A DNA stretch of 64,000 nucleotides from Granulosicoccus sp036478595 (GTDB lineage Bacteria > Pseudomonadota > Gammaproteobacteria > Granulosicoccales > Granulosicoccaceae): the NCBI GenBank assembly GCA_036478595.1, contig JAZGEF010000073.1, forward strand, positions 124,001-188,000. The letters are read 5' to 3'. Both the position numbers and the translations under genes were made by a program. Each line of letters starts with the position of its first letter. The first letter of the stretch is position 1. Below the pieces are notes generated by a model. That model was not told the DNA's origin. It worked only from the letters and a program-made list of their open reading frames with translations, and ran no database searches. Below, one piece after another: positions 31,951 to 40,766 of this stretch.

Positions 31951-32376
31951 ATGGGTCAGATAATTGAATTTATCGGCAACCATCCCTTGCCGGTCGTCGC
32001 GTTTTTGGCCACCTTGGGCATGTTGTCGTTTACTGAGTACACGCGCATGTTTTCAGGCGTTAAAGCCCTGGGGCCTTATGTGGCTACTCAACTGTTAAAT
32101 AGCGGTGAGGCAATTTTTGTGGATGTGCGTACCGATGGCGAATACAAAAATGGGCACATCATCAATGCTCGCAGCATGCCAGTGAATAATTTAGATAAAC
32201 ACATTCACGAGCTCGAAAAATTTAAGGAAAAAGACATCGTCGTTTATTGCGAAACCGGCATGCGAGCAACAAAAGCTGCCGGCAAGCTAAGAAAGAACGG
32301 TTTTACGCGCATCAATACGATTGCCGGTGGCTTGGCGGCCTGGGAAAAAGCCAACTTGCCCACGGTATCTAAGTAA
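31951..32376 (+). CDS. Membrane-anchored rhodanese-like protein
   Basis: 141 residues: a transmembrane helix (about 12-30) then a single rhodanese domain with AIFVDVRTDGEYKNGHI, the active-site loop VVYCETGMRA (nucleophile Cys) and AGGLAAWEKANLP. This is the YibN type, found next to grxC and secB in many proteobacteria, as here. It probably transfers sulfur or handles persulfides at the membrane surface. Confidence 0.95.
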   Translation: MGQIIEFIGNHPLPVVAFLATLGMLSFTEYTRMFSGVKALGPYVATQLLNSGEAIFVDVRTDGEYKNGHIINARSMPVNNLDKHIHELEKFKEKDIVVYCETGMRATKAAGKLRKNGFTRINTIAGGLAAWEKANLPTVSK

Positions 32377-32403
32377 CTCCAAACTAGAATTGATAAATAA
32401 GAC

Positions 32404-32664
32404 ATGAGCGCAAAAATCGTAATCTACGAATCCATGTTGTGTGGATATTGCCGTGCAGCCAAACGTTTGCTAGACAACAAAGGATGGGAGTACGAAACCA
32501 TCGGTGTTGATGCTAGGCCAGCCAAACGTCGCGAGATGCAAGAAAAAAGTGGACGTACATCAGTGCCGCAGATCTGGTTTGATGATTTGCATGTGGGTGG
32601 CTTTGACGATATGGCCGCACTTGAAGCCGACGGCAAGCTTGACGCCCTTTATGAAGCTAAGTGA
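32404..32664 (+). CDS. grxC: Glutaredoxin 3
   Basis: 86 residues with a dithiol active site, CGYC, near residue 13; the more common form is CPYC. TSVPQIWFDDLHVGGFDDMAAL supplies the conserved cis-Pro and glutathione-binding GGxDD segment. GrxC reduces disulfides with glutathione in the cytoplasm. Its place between the rhodanese and secB genes is the usual proteobacterial order. Confidence 0.95.
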   Translation: MSAKIVIYESMLCGYCRAAKRLLDNKGWEYETIGVDARPAKRREMQEKSGRTSVPQIWFDDLHVGGFDDMAALEADGKLDALYEAK

Positions 32665-32701
32665 AACCCCTAGCTGATCGCTAGCAACAGAGGCATTACC
32701 C

Positions 32702-33211
32702 ATGGCTGAAGATACTGGATCGAAAGATCAGGCAGCAACGGCGACCACTGAAAACAGTGGTCAGCAGTTCAAGATACATCGCATCTACCTAAAGGATGTC
32801 TCTTACGAGTCGCCGCATACGCCTCAGGTGTTTGTTGAAAACACGGCTTGGCAGCCTAACGTTTCATTGCATATTAATACTGAAAGCACCAAACTTGAAC
32901 AGGATATGTACGAGAGCGTGCTAACAGTAACCGCCACGGTTAAATTGGGTGAAGAAACCGCTTACCTAACCGAAGTTAAGCAGGCGGGCTTGTTCCAGGT
33001 AACGGGCTTTACTGATGAGCGCTTAGGCCCAATGTTAGGTAGCTTTTGCCCCAATCTATTGTTTCCGTTTGCTCGCGAAGCCATTGCATCATTGGTGCAA
33101 AAAGGTGGCTTCCCGCAACTGTTGCTTGATCCGGTTAATTTTGATGCCTTGTATCAGCAGCACGTGCAGCAGGCTTTGCAAAACGCACCAGCGCCTGATA
33201 CTGAACAGTAA
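32702..33211 (+). CDS. secB: Protein-export chaperone SecB
   Basis: 169 residues; the conserved core FKIHRIYLKDVSYESPHTPQVF, TVTATVKLGEETAYLTEVKQAGLFQV and GSFCPNLLFPFAREAIASLV with GGFPQLLLDPVNFDALY is intact. SecB holds precursors unfolded and passes them to SecA. The N-terminal ~20 residues are a polar extension (EDTGSKDQAATATTEN), which is variable in the family. The gene ends 3 bases before the convergent lysE-type gene. Confidence 0.98.
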   Translation: MAEDTGSKDQAATATTENSGQQFKIHRIYLKDVSYESPHTPQVFVENTAWQPNVSLHINTESTKLEQDMYESVLTVTATVKLGEETAYLTEVKQAGLFQVTGFTDERLGPMLGSFCPNLLFPFAREAIASLVQKGGFPQLLLDPVNFDALYQQHVQQALQNAPAPDTEQ

Positions 33212-33214
33212 CGA

Positions 33215-33856
33215 TCAAGCGGAGCGCTGAGCCGTTAGTGCCCAGCCACCTGCAATCGTTAGCAGGGTGCCGCCCCCAATATTAAATCGACGTTGTGCCG
33301 CAGGCGATGACAGTAGCTTACGCGCGCCCGATGCAAACACGGCATACAAGCAAGCATTAAGTGATGCTAGCGCCACGAAGGTAACCGACAGCACCCATAG
33401 CTGTGTTACCACGGCCGACATTTTATCAATGAACTGCGGCAGGAAGGCGACAAAAAATATAATGCCCTTTGGGTTAAGCGCAGTGACCAACCAGGTGTTG
33501 GCAAAGAGCTTCCAGCGTGATTTCATGGGCGTCGCCTCATCTGCTTGTGCTTCGGTAGATTGGATGGGCGATGTTTTAGCTAACAGCAATTTGACACCCA
33601 AATAAATCAGGTACAAACCACCTACTACTTTAACGGCAGTAAACATCCAGGCAGAAGTGGCCAACACCGCGCCAAGGCCAGCCAATGACAGTAATAACGC
33701 CGTTGAGTCGCCAAGGGCCACTGCTGCAACCAGCGGAACATTAGCGCGCTTACCATGTGCAATCGAATAACTGATTACCGTGAGTATAGTTGGGCCAGGA
33801 ATGATTAGCAGTACGCAACTTGCTAATACAAATGCTAACCAAAGTTCAATTGCCAT
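33215..33856 (-). CDS. LysE/RhtB-family amino-acid exporter
   Basis: 213 residues, six transmembrane helices. PGPTILTVISYSIAHGKRANVPLVAAVALGD (quoted start PGPTILTVISYSIAHGKRAN) is the N-terminal signature, followed by GGLYLIYLGVKLLLA and ALNPKGIIFFVAFLPQFID, all typical of the RhtB branch that exports homoserine, threonine or homoserine lactones. Substrate cannot be told from sequence. Confidence 0.94.
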   Translation of the reverse strand: MAIELWLAFVLASCVLLIIPGPTILTVISYSIAHGKRANVPLVAAVALGDSTALLLSLAGLGAVLATSAWMFTAVKVVGGLYLIYLGVKLLLAKTSPIQSTEAQADEATPMKSRWKLFANTWLVTALNPKGIIFFVAFLPQFIDKMSAVVTQLWVLSVTFVALASLNACLYAVFASGARKLLSSPAAQRRFNIGGGTLLTIAGGWALTAQRSA

Positions 33857-33874
33857 ATCTAATGTTGTTCTTCG

Positions 33875-33900
33875 CCCCGGAGGGCATGTGCCCTCTGGGG
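33875..33900. repeat. Imperfect inverted repeat upstream of the lysE-type gene
   Basis: Arms CCCCGGAGGGCA and TGCCCTCTGGGG pair over 12 bases with one G-T wobble. It lies about 20 bases upstream of the lysE start and could form in the transcript leader or mark the boundary of decayed sequence. The segment TGCCCTCTGGGGT recurs at 45288-45300. Confidence 0.55.
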
Positions 33901-34269
33901 TGAATCCATACTTACAGAGAAATCATTATTGCACGAAGGAGTCAAGTCATTGGCAAAGGGTGTGATTTTTGAATTAATAACAAAAAAAGAACATCGTTTG
34001 TGCATTTGATACGCGAAATCTTGCGCCAAAAAATAGTAAAAATAAATGTTTACATTTTATTTTTTTATTTTTTTTGAGTTGCTAACTGTAAATGGCTTAG
34101 GCGCCATGCGGCTTGTGCGCCGCCTTAAGCAGATACGGTGCCAAAAATACTCAAAAATAACCTTAAAAAAGGCTTGCAGTTGCTTGCGAGGCGATGCTAA
34201 AACTATAGGCACTGAAACACGCAGTGAACTGCAGGAGGTTATCAACCAGACAAAAGCACTAACAGTTTT

Positions 34270-34300
34270 AGCGGGCTAACCACCACAGCAGTTAGCCGCT
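34270..34300 (+). other. Stable hairpin, possible but unproven terminator
   Basis: Ten base pairs with one bulge (arms AGCGGGCTAAC and GTTAGCCGCT) around a 10-base loop, followed by only a short TTA. The U-tract is weak and no gene clearly ends here, so termination is only a possibility. Confidence 0.25.
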
Positions 34301-34663
34301 TTATGTAGAGGGTTTAGCATTCAAGCGTTGTGGCATGAATAGATCTACAAAACTGGGGATGAGGAGGGTTACTGTTACCTTCATCCAGCGTTTACCGGCT
34401 ATCAATGAAGCAACATGCTGTTGCATACTTAAGTGGTATGTTTGATGGCATGTAGAGGCAAACCTTAGGGGCTAGGAGACAAAATTCTATCAGCTATAGC
34501 TTTAAGGTTAGTAGTCCAGAGATCAAAACGCAAACAAAACAGACCATGATTAATGCTCGGCGGCGCTACTAACTTGAAGCGCGTCAGCAAGACATGGGAC
34601 GCCACGTCGGAGCCGGCCGACGGTGGTGGATGTACTAAAAACTACCCACACTGCTTGCCTAAG

Positions 34664-35128
34664 CTACAGTCCAAAATCATTTTGCCGCCAAGCTTCAAAT
34701 GCAATAATTGCTGCAGCATTCGAAAGATTAAGGCTTCGACTACCCGCTTGCATAGGGATCCTAATGATGTGATCCACCACGTCACTTTGCATTAGCCCTG
34801 CTGGTAAGCCTTCGGTTTCTGAACCCATCAATAAAACATCGCCCGGTTTATAAGTTGGGTCGGCATAACTCATCGTGCCTTTGGTGGAGCATGCATACAC
34901 CTTCTCACCGTTGCCCGCAACCGCTGACAAACAATCATGTATATTTTTATGCACCTGCACGCGCGCGGCTTCACGATAATCCAAGCCTGCACGGCGCACT
35001 GATTTTTCATCAAGTGAAAACCCGAGCGGTTCAACCAAGTGCAATTCAAACCCCGTGTTTGCACACAATCTGATCAGGTTGCCTGTGTTAGGAGGAATCT
35101 GCGGATTATGGAGAACAACTTTAAACAC
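34664..35128 (-). CDS. trmL: tRNA (cytidine/uridine-2'-O-)-methyltransferase TrmL
   Basis: A GTG at 35128 gives the usual N-terminus (M)FKVVLHNPQIPPNTGN and 154 residues. This is the SPOUT-class enzyme that methylates the ribose of wobble base 34 in leucine tRNAs. Motifs: PQIPPNTGNLIRLCANTG, VYACSTKG, LLMGSETEGLP and IPMQAGSRSLNLSNAAAI, the last forming the knot that binds S-adenosylmethionine. It stands alone, upstream of the pilus/secretion cluster on the other strand. Confidence 0.96.
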   Translation of the reverse strand: MFKVVLHNPQIPPNTGNLIRLCANTGFELHLVEPLGFSLDEKSVRRAGLDYREAARVQVHKNIHDCLSAVAGNGEKVYACSTKGTMSYADPTYKPGDVLLMGSETEGLPAGLMQSDVVDHIIRIPMQAGSRSLNLSNAAAIIAFEAWRQNDFGL

Positions 35129-35391
35129 GATGGGCCTGCACAATAACTTCGGTGATACAGGGTAACCAACTAAGGCGTAAATAGGCAGGCGTTTGCAACG
35201 CTTGATAGCTCACGAGGCGATACCGTAAACATTTGATCAATTACTAGGCAACAATAGGTACATAAGTTGCGTAACTATCTGCTACGCCTTGCTTTTGGTG
35301 GTGAGTTAACTTGCGTTACGTCAATTGCAAACTATGTTTAGAACTGAGCTAAATATCATTTCTCAGATTTAATGTTTGTCGGTTACAAAGT

Positions 35392-36363
35392 ATGAGTCTC
35401 GAACAACAAAGCACTAGCGTTGAAAAACGTCAGTATTACTCTTCCTCGCAAGGGCCGTTTCACAGCGCCAACAATATATATATGTTTTTTGGTGGTGGTG
35501 AGCGCGGTGAAATAGTTGAATCCATTCTTGACGAAATTCGTCGAGGTGATCAGCTCACTACTGTGCACGGAGAACTTGGCAGCGGCAAAACAATCATGGC
35601 GTTGGTATTGGCTGATCGTTTGAAGCACCGATACAACACTATTCACTACGAACTACAGACCTTATCGATTGGCATGTTGTTACGGCATTTGCTTATTGAA
35701 ATATGCCCACGCCAAATTGAGTTGCTTAGTTCGGACATGGCTGCAACAGGTGCAGACGAGGCAACGATTGAGCAGGCAACTGAACAGTTGTTTACCGCCT
35801 TAGCTAACCCATCATCAGGTAATAAGCCTTATGTGTTGCTAATCGATTCGGGTGCGTCGGTTGATGCGGATTCAATGCAATTGATAAAGCGTTTGTCGCA
35901 GTTTCAAAAGAATGGTCAATCGGCAATCCGGATCGTATTGTTTCGTCGGATCGAGGCGGATGCTGCAAGAATGGTTGCTGGGCAGAATGTCATCAATCAG
36001 CCGCGCCACCATTATTGGTTGCGCCGCTTAACACTGACTGAGATCAATGCATACCTTCGGCACCACATGATGCTGTTCGATTTTACTCAACGTGACATGT
36101 TCACATCCGATATGGCCTATTTTATTGCTGATCGCTCCGAAGGGGTGTTTAACTCGATCAACGGTTTGGCCAAAAATGCTTTTAGCTTGGCTAGCCTAGA
36201 AGATTCTGAAAAAGTATCGATTACACACCTGATGTCAGCAGATGTGCCGAAACCTGCAGAAAGGGTGCCCAGTAGCTTTTTACATCGGCATCGCCAAACG
36301 GTCGTGTTGTTTATCGGTTTTTGTTTGCTTATTTCGCTTGCAGTAATGTTTACGTTGCTATGA
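35392..36363 (+). CDS. ExeA/MshM-like AAA ATPase with C-terminal membrane anchor
   Basis: 323 residues. Starts with a GPFHSANNIYMFFGG region typical of ExeA/MshM (the N-terminal YFGREE-like segment), then Walker A GELGSGKT (60-67), Walker B YVLLIDSG (about 147-154) and a winged helical lid. A single transmembrane helix closes the protein (about 302-322). ExeA-type ATPases help assemble the secretin through the cell wall in type II secretion and MSHA pili. There is no peptidoglycan-binding domain after the membrane helix, unlike ExeA. It is 260 bases upstream of the secretin gene, same strand. Confidence 0.85.
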   Translation: MSLEQQSTSVEKRQYYSSSQGPFHSANNIYMFFGGGERGEIVESILDEIRRGDQLTTVHGELGSGKTIMALVLADRLKHRYNTIHYELQTLSIGMLLRHLLIEICPRQIELLSSDMAATGADEATIEQATEQLFTALANPSSGNKPYVLLIDSGASVDADSMQLIKRLSQFQKNGQSAIRIVLFRRIEADAARMVAGQNVINQPRHHYWLRRLTLTEINAYLRHHMMLFDFTQRDMFTSDMAYFIADRSEGVFNSINGLAKNAFSLASLEDSEKVSITHLMSADVPKPAERVPSSFLHRHRQTVVLFIGFCLLISLAVMFTLL

Positions 36364-36626
36364 TTTAAGTTGTTTGATCCCGTAATTGCCGAACATCCCC
36401 GGTACGCAACCAGCCATCGCGAACAATCATTGCTGAATAATTTTGCTTGCAGTAGTGGCCACTTTGCGATAAGTTAAATAGGGAAGCAATGGATGCTTCG
36501 TGATTTCGCATGGATAGCTAGAGGTAAATAGGGTTGGCCGATCGGCTACCGTTCTTAAGTTATTGCGTTGTCCTCCGTATTGTTTATGTAGTTGTTTATT
36601 TTTGTGCTGACAAAAGGAATTGTCGA

Positions 36627-38216
36627 GTGGTTAGTGGGTTTAATTTCAGATGTGGGTGTGTGCGCCGGTATACGGTGTTTTTAGTTCTGCCGTTGTTATC
36701 GGCTTGCGAGCTATTGTTACCGAGCCATCAATCTACAGGCCTTGCCAATGCCGTTAACGATCAATGGTCTGATTGGCAGGATGAGCTAGAACAACCAAGC
36801 AATGTAGCGCTCTCGCCCAACGCTGCAGCAACTGAACAGCAAGATACCTTCGCTTTGCCCTTGGATGTTAATGCCGTTAATGCGCCCATCGAATCACTCC
36901 TATTTGCGCTTGCAGCTGATGTGGGTGTGGGATTACACATCAGGCAGACGTTGAGCGGTAGTGTCACATTGCGAGCTAGGGGGCAGACTCTCCAAACCGT
37001 ATTGGATCTTCTTTCCCAGCAAGTCACCATGCACTGGCAGCTTGAAGCAGGAAGGCTCGATATATGGGGTAGCCAGCCTTTTATGCAAAGTTACGCGGTT
37101 GACTATCTCAATTTGGATCGCACTACACTGAGTAGTGTGGGTCTGGCTACTCAAGTAGGTAGTATTAATGCCAATCTGAGCGAAGGCTCCTCGGCTGTGA
37201 CGAACAGCTCCGAAACACTCATTAGAAATCATGCGCTGCATCGTTTTTGGGATTCACTGGCAACCGATCTGGAAGGTTTTCGTAATCAATTTTCTCAACC
37301 TTCTCTAGTAGGTGGATCTACTCGCACCATGTCATATACGATCAATCGCGATGCAGGCTTAGTGACTTTGTATGCTGACGCTAAGGTACATCAGCTACTG
37401 GAGCGTTATCTTGTACGACTCAACAACAGTGTGAGACGGCAAGTGGTCATCGAAGCGACGGTAGTGGAGGTGACCTTGTCTGATAAATTTGAGGCTGGTG
37501 TGGATTGGCAATTTTTGGCTGACGGTGTAAGTGGCTTGAGTGGCGTACAGAAATTACTAGGAGCAGCTTCGGTGGATGCAAATTCTGTTGCTAGGTTGCC
37601 AACGCCATCAGCGCTATTTGGCATGGTTCAAAAAAGCAGCAAAGGTAATATGCGTGCAACTCTAAGCCTGTTGCAGCAGTTCGGTGATGTTCGAATCCTA
37701 TCCAGGCCGCGTATCATCGCATTGAATAATCAATCGTCGGTGCTGAAGGTTGTGGACAATCGTGTGTACTTTACTCTTAACATTGAACGCAAAAGTAGCG
37801 ATACAAACGATCAAATGAGCACGCAGTCAGAAATTCACACCGTGCCCGTGGGGCTCGTCATGAATGTCACACCATATATAGGTGCTGACAATGAAGTTAT
37901 GCTCAATGTTCGGCCAAGCTTGTCAAGAATTATCGGATTCGTAGACGATCCTAACCCTGAACTAGCTCAAGCCAATGTGCGCAATGGTGTACCCGAGATT
38001 CAGGTTCGAGAAATGGAAACTATGCTGCGTGTCAAAAGTGGCGAGTTAGCCGTTATTGGGGGCTTGATGCAAGATGTGGTTGAAGATAATCAGCGGCAAC
38101 TTCCTGGCCTGTCCCAACTGCCAGGGATCGGTAAGTTATTTTCCAGCAAAAAACGTAATCGACGACAAACCGAGCTGTTGGTGGTATTGCGGCCAACTGT
38201 CATGCCAAATTTATAA
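36627..38216 (+). CDS. Secretin lipoprotein of MSHA pilus/type II secretion type (MshL/PilQ-like)
   Basis: A GTG at 36627 with AAAAGGAA 8 bases upstream gives a lipoprotein signal ending FLVLPLLSAC (Cys27) and 529 residues; the open frame extends further upstream without a good start. A STN-type domain (ALPLDVNAVNAPIESLLFAL ... TLSGSVTLRARGQTLQTVLD) is followed by a YAVDYLNLDR strand typical of MshL, then the secretin core: VVIEATVVEVTLSDKFEAGV, VRILSRPRIIALNNQSSVLKV, and LRVKSGELAVIGGLMQD with the terminal LPGLSQLPGIGKLFSS. It forms the outer-membrane ring through which a pilus or substrate passes. Confidence 0.93.
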   Translation: MVSGFNFRCGCVRRYTVFLVLPLLSACELLLPSHQSTGLANAVNDQWSDWQDELEQPSNVALSPNAAATEQQDTFALPLDVNAVNAPIESLLFALAADVGVGLHIRQTLSGSVTLRARGQTLQTVLDLLSQQVTMHWQLEAGRLDIWGSQPFMQSYAVDYLNLDRTTLSSVGLATQVGSINANLSEGSSAVTNSSETLIRNHALHRFWDSLATDLEGFRNQFSQPSLVGGSTRTMSYTINRDAGLVTLYADAKVHQLLERYLVRLNNSVRRQVVIEATVVEVTLSDKFEAGVDWQFLADGVSGLSGVQKLLGAASVDANSVARLPTPSALFGMVQKSSKGNMRATLSLLQQFGDVRILSRPRIIALNNQSSVLKVVDNRVYFTLNIERKSSDTNDQMSTQSEIHTVPVGLVMNVTPYIGADNEVMLNVRPSLSRIIGFVDDPNPELAQANVRNGVPEIQVREMETMLRVKSGELAVIGGLMQDVVEDNQRQLPGLSQLPGIGKLFSSKKRNRRQTELLVVLRPTVMPNL

Positions 38217-38244
38217 CTCTTATCTATAACAAAAGGAACGCCCC

Positions 38245-39723
38245 ATGGATGGAGCGAATTTTTCGATTAGCGCGGTGGGCACAACCCTTGTCGATCTGAA
38301 TAGTTTTATACCAGATCCACATGCCGCTAGTAAGTTGGATATCGACTTAGCCAAACAGTGCTGTACCTTACCAATCTCTTTTGATCGTCAACGTAATCGT
38401 TTATTTTTAGCTACCGAGACAATACATGATGTATTGATCACGGAGCGAATAATCCGGTCAATCGCTGATTCTATGCATGTGACGATTGGTCCTCTGTGTT
38501 GCTCATCGCTCGATGATGCCATTGAGATTTGCTACTCACACGCCTTAGAGTTTTCAGAAATTGTACCTGAGCTAAGCTCAGCTTCAGGTAAAGCGTTGCA
38601 GCCATGGCCTGATTATTCCCATCCGCTAATTCGCTTGGTAAATAGTGTTCTGCATGCTGCAGTGGATCATCGTGCATCGGATATTCATATCAATCCAAGC
38701 CTGAGCCTGTCTTGCCGAATTCGATTCCGTATAGACGGGGTTTTAGGTGTTTGGCAAAAGATTCCGTCGACACACCTGGCTGCGGTTGCGGTGCGCATAA
38801 AGCTATTGGCATCATTAGATATTGCTGAGTCCAGGCTGCCTCAAGATGGTCAATTTAGTGTGCAAATACAGGGGCGCTGGATCGATTTCAGAGTGTCTAC
38901 ATTCCCTACGACCGAAGGTGAAAACCTTGTGCTGAGGGTGCTCGACAAGCGGGCAAGGATGCTCGGTATAAATGAACTGCTTGGCACTAAAAAGCAACAG
39001 CTGCAAGTTAAAACTCACTGCAATATGAAAGATGGGTTAACTATAGTGTGTGGCCCAACTGGTTGTGGCAAATCAACCACCTTGTTGGCCATGTTAGCAG
39101 AGCTGGATAGTCAATCACTTAATATCATGACGCTGGAGGATCCTGTTGAAAATACGGTGGAAGGGATACAGCAGTGTTCAATTCGCGCCGCTCAACAGCT
39201 AGATTACACAGATGGTGTTCGCGCGTTGTTAAGGCAAGACCCTGATGTGTTGTTGATTGGCGAGATACGGGATTCTGCTAGCGCAGCGATGGCTTTTAGA
39301 GCGGCGTTAACCGGGCATGGTGTATTTACCACGATACATTGTCGAGATACTCAATCGGCTATGTCGAGGTTGCTGGATTTAGGCATCGGCTGCAGTGGTA
39401 TTGCCAGTTGCGTTAATGTGTTGATTGCACAGCGATTGGTGCGGCGGTTATGCAGTGATTGTTCGTCAAGCAAAAAAGGCCAACCGTCTGCACATTGCCA
39501 TCGGTGTAACGGAACGGGTTATTTCGGCCGTTTCGCGGTGCTTGAGATCATGTCGATAACGGACTCCTTACGTTCGCTGCTGTGCAATCGAGCCACACCG
39601 GCTGATATTTGGAGCCATGCGGTTGATGGAGGCTTGCAATCGTTACGTGAGCAAATACAATTGATGGTTACTCAAGGTTTAACTGACGGTGCTGAGCTAC
39701 ACCGTGTTATGGGGCCGATGTGA
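38245..39723 (+). CDS. GspE/MshE-family assembly ATPase
   Basis: 492 residues. The C-terminal motor has Walker A GPTGCGKSTT (about 269-278), the Asp-box ASDIHINPS, Walker B DVLLIGEIRD (about 333), TTIHCRD in the His box, and a four-cysteine zinc site (CSDCSSS...CHRC, about 402-423). An N-terminal MshEN-type region precedes it (about 1-130). This ATPase powers extension of a (pseudo)pilus. The ATG follows AAAAGGAACG. Its stop overlaps the start of the platform gene by 4 bases (ATGTGATG). Confidence 0.95.
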   Translation: MDGANFSISAVGTTLVDLNSFIPDPHAASKLDIDLAKQCCTLPISFDRQRNRLFLATETIHDVLITERIIRSIADSMHVTIGPLCCSSLDDAIEICYSHALEFSEIVPELSSASGKALQPWPDYSHPLIRLVNSVLHAAVDHRASDIHINPSLSLSCRIRFRIDGVLGVWQKIPSTHLAAVAVRIKLLASLDIAESRLPQDGQFSVQIQGRWIDFRVSTFPTTEGENLVLRVLDKRARMLGINELLGTKKQQLQVKTHCNMKDGLTIVCGPTGCGKSTTLLAMLAELDSQSLNIMTLEDPVENTVEGIQQCSIRAAQQLDYTDGVRALLRQDPDVLLIGEIRDSASAAMAFRAALTGHGVFTTIHCRDTQSAMSRLLDLGIGCSGIASCVNVLIAQRLVRRLCSDCSSSKKGQPSAHCHRCNGTGYFGRFAVLEIMSITDSLRSLLCNRATPADIWSHAVDGGLQSLREQIQLMVTQGLTDGAELHRVMGPM

Positions 39724-40766
39724 TGCTGGTTCCACCTGCTGTTCTTGCACTGTTTGCAGTTAATCTATCATACCTACTGCAAGGCGGTATGCCGTTGCAG
39801 GCTGCGCTTACATTGCTAACGCGTTCTGAGTCGTCAACACGATTTAGGCAACTGATTGATCAGCTTAGCAAGTCAGTGCAGGCCGGGAGTATGTTATCCG
39901 CGGCGATGCGTAAACACTTGAACGTATTTGGCGAAGTGAGCATTGCTTTGGTAGAGGCCGCGGAACGCGATGGCACTCTTGGTAGGAGCTTTATAGATAT
40001 TGCAGAATTGATCAACAGGGAGGCGGCTAGCCGCGATCAACTACGCAACGCGATGGCGTATCCATTGCTGCTGTGCATTGCCGTGTTGATAACGCTGGTG
40101 TTTATGATTGCGTATCTAACGCCAGCGGTAAAGCCACTGTTGATGTCTGTGGGCGCAACACCGGGTTTAATTACACAAGCACTATTTTGGTTGGCAGACG
40201 ACATGGCTGTCGCGGCGGCTTCGCTTGCCCTACTTCCTGGTTTAATGTGCGTTTTCTTTGTGTTGTCCAAATTTAATGTTGCAGCGCGGTTTTATTGGCA
40301 CAGATGTTTGTTGTCGGTTTGGATGGTGGGTGATGCCAGGCGGGATATTCTTTATGCACGCTTATGTCGTGTTGTCGCGCGATTATTAGACAGTGGATGG
40401 GATATAGATAAAGCACTCGCTATTGCAAACAGCAGCATCGGCAATCTGTTTATTAGTGATGAGCTCCAAAAGCTGAGATTACAAATGCAGGTAGGCAATC
40501 GATTTAGTCAATCGTTGTCTGTGTTGTCAACTGCGCCAATGATATTAGAGCCGTTGATGATAGCTGCCGAATCTTCTGGCGATGTCGCCCCGGCGTTGCA
40601 TAGAGCTGCTTGGCAACTGGAAGAGCAAGCCAACACTATGCTGAAACGTTTTACCGCTCTTGTGCCTCCTTTTCTGGTGTGCGCATTGGGGTTTATTCTT
40701 CTGGCGTTAGTCGTGGGTTTGCTTGCACCGATATTTAGCTCGGCAATAACAATGGGAGCAAGTTAA
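39720..40766 (+). CDS. GspF/MshG-family inner-membrane platform protein
   Basis: 348 residues with the two GspF repeats (about 10-130 and 210-330) and membrane helices near 112-135, 160-182 and 318-343. Typical elements: LSYLLQGGMPLQAALTLL, VEAAERDGTLGRSF, LLDSGWDIDKALAIA, and MIAAESSGDVAPALHRAAW. It is the rotor-like platform that the ATPase turns. It overlaps the preceding and following genes (4 and 1 bases). Confidence 0.93.
   Translation: MMLVPPAVLALFAVNLSYLLQGGMPLQAALTLLTRSESSTRFRQLIDQLSKSVQAGSMLSAAMRKHLNVFGEVSIALVEAAERDGTLGRSFIDIAELINREAASRDQLRNAMAYPLLLCIAVLITLVFMIAYLTPAVKPLLMSVGATPGLITQALFWLADDMAVAAASLALLPGLMCVFFVLSKFNVAARFYWHRCLLSVWMVGDARRDILYARLCRVVARLLDSGWDIDKALAIANSSIGNLFISDELQKLRLQMQVGNRFSQSLSVLSTAPMILEPLMIAAESSGDVAPALHRAAWQLEEQANTMLKRFTALVPPFLVCALGFILLALVVGLLAPIFSSAITMGAS

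Larger units (their letters stand above)
33857..34663. other. Gene-poor stretch with hairpins, no recognisable gene
   Basis: About 0.8 kb, A/T-richer in the first third (long A and T runs around 33965-34075). It holds several inverted repeats, including one at 33875-33900 (CCCCGGAGGGCA and TGCCCTCTGGGG) and one at 34270-34300 (GCTAAC and GTTAGC arms with GC extensions). One frame of 77 codons at 34046-34279 has no recognisable domain and a start in a T-run, and is not accepted as a gene. Could be decayed sequence or hold a small RNA; nothing firmer can be said. Confidence 0.5.

Noticed and set aside
34046..34279. 77-codon frame in the gene-poor stretch
   Set aside because: Starts in a T-rich run, has no ribosome site and no recognisable domain, and ends inside a hairpin. 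Kept only as a note in the region description.
36534..36626. TTG start for the secretin, 31 codons upstream
   Set aside because: It places extra hydrophobic and basic residues ahead of the lipoprotein signal. The GTG at 36627 has a strong ribosome site and a normal signal length.
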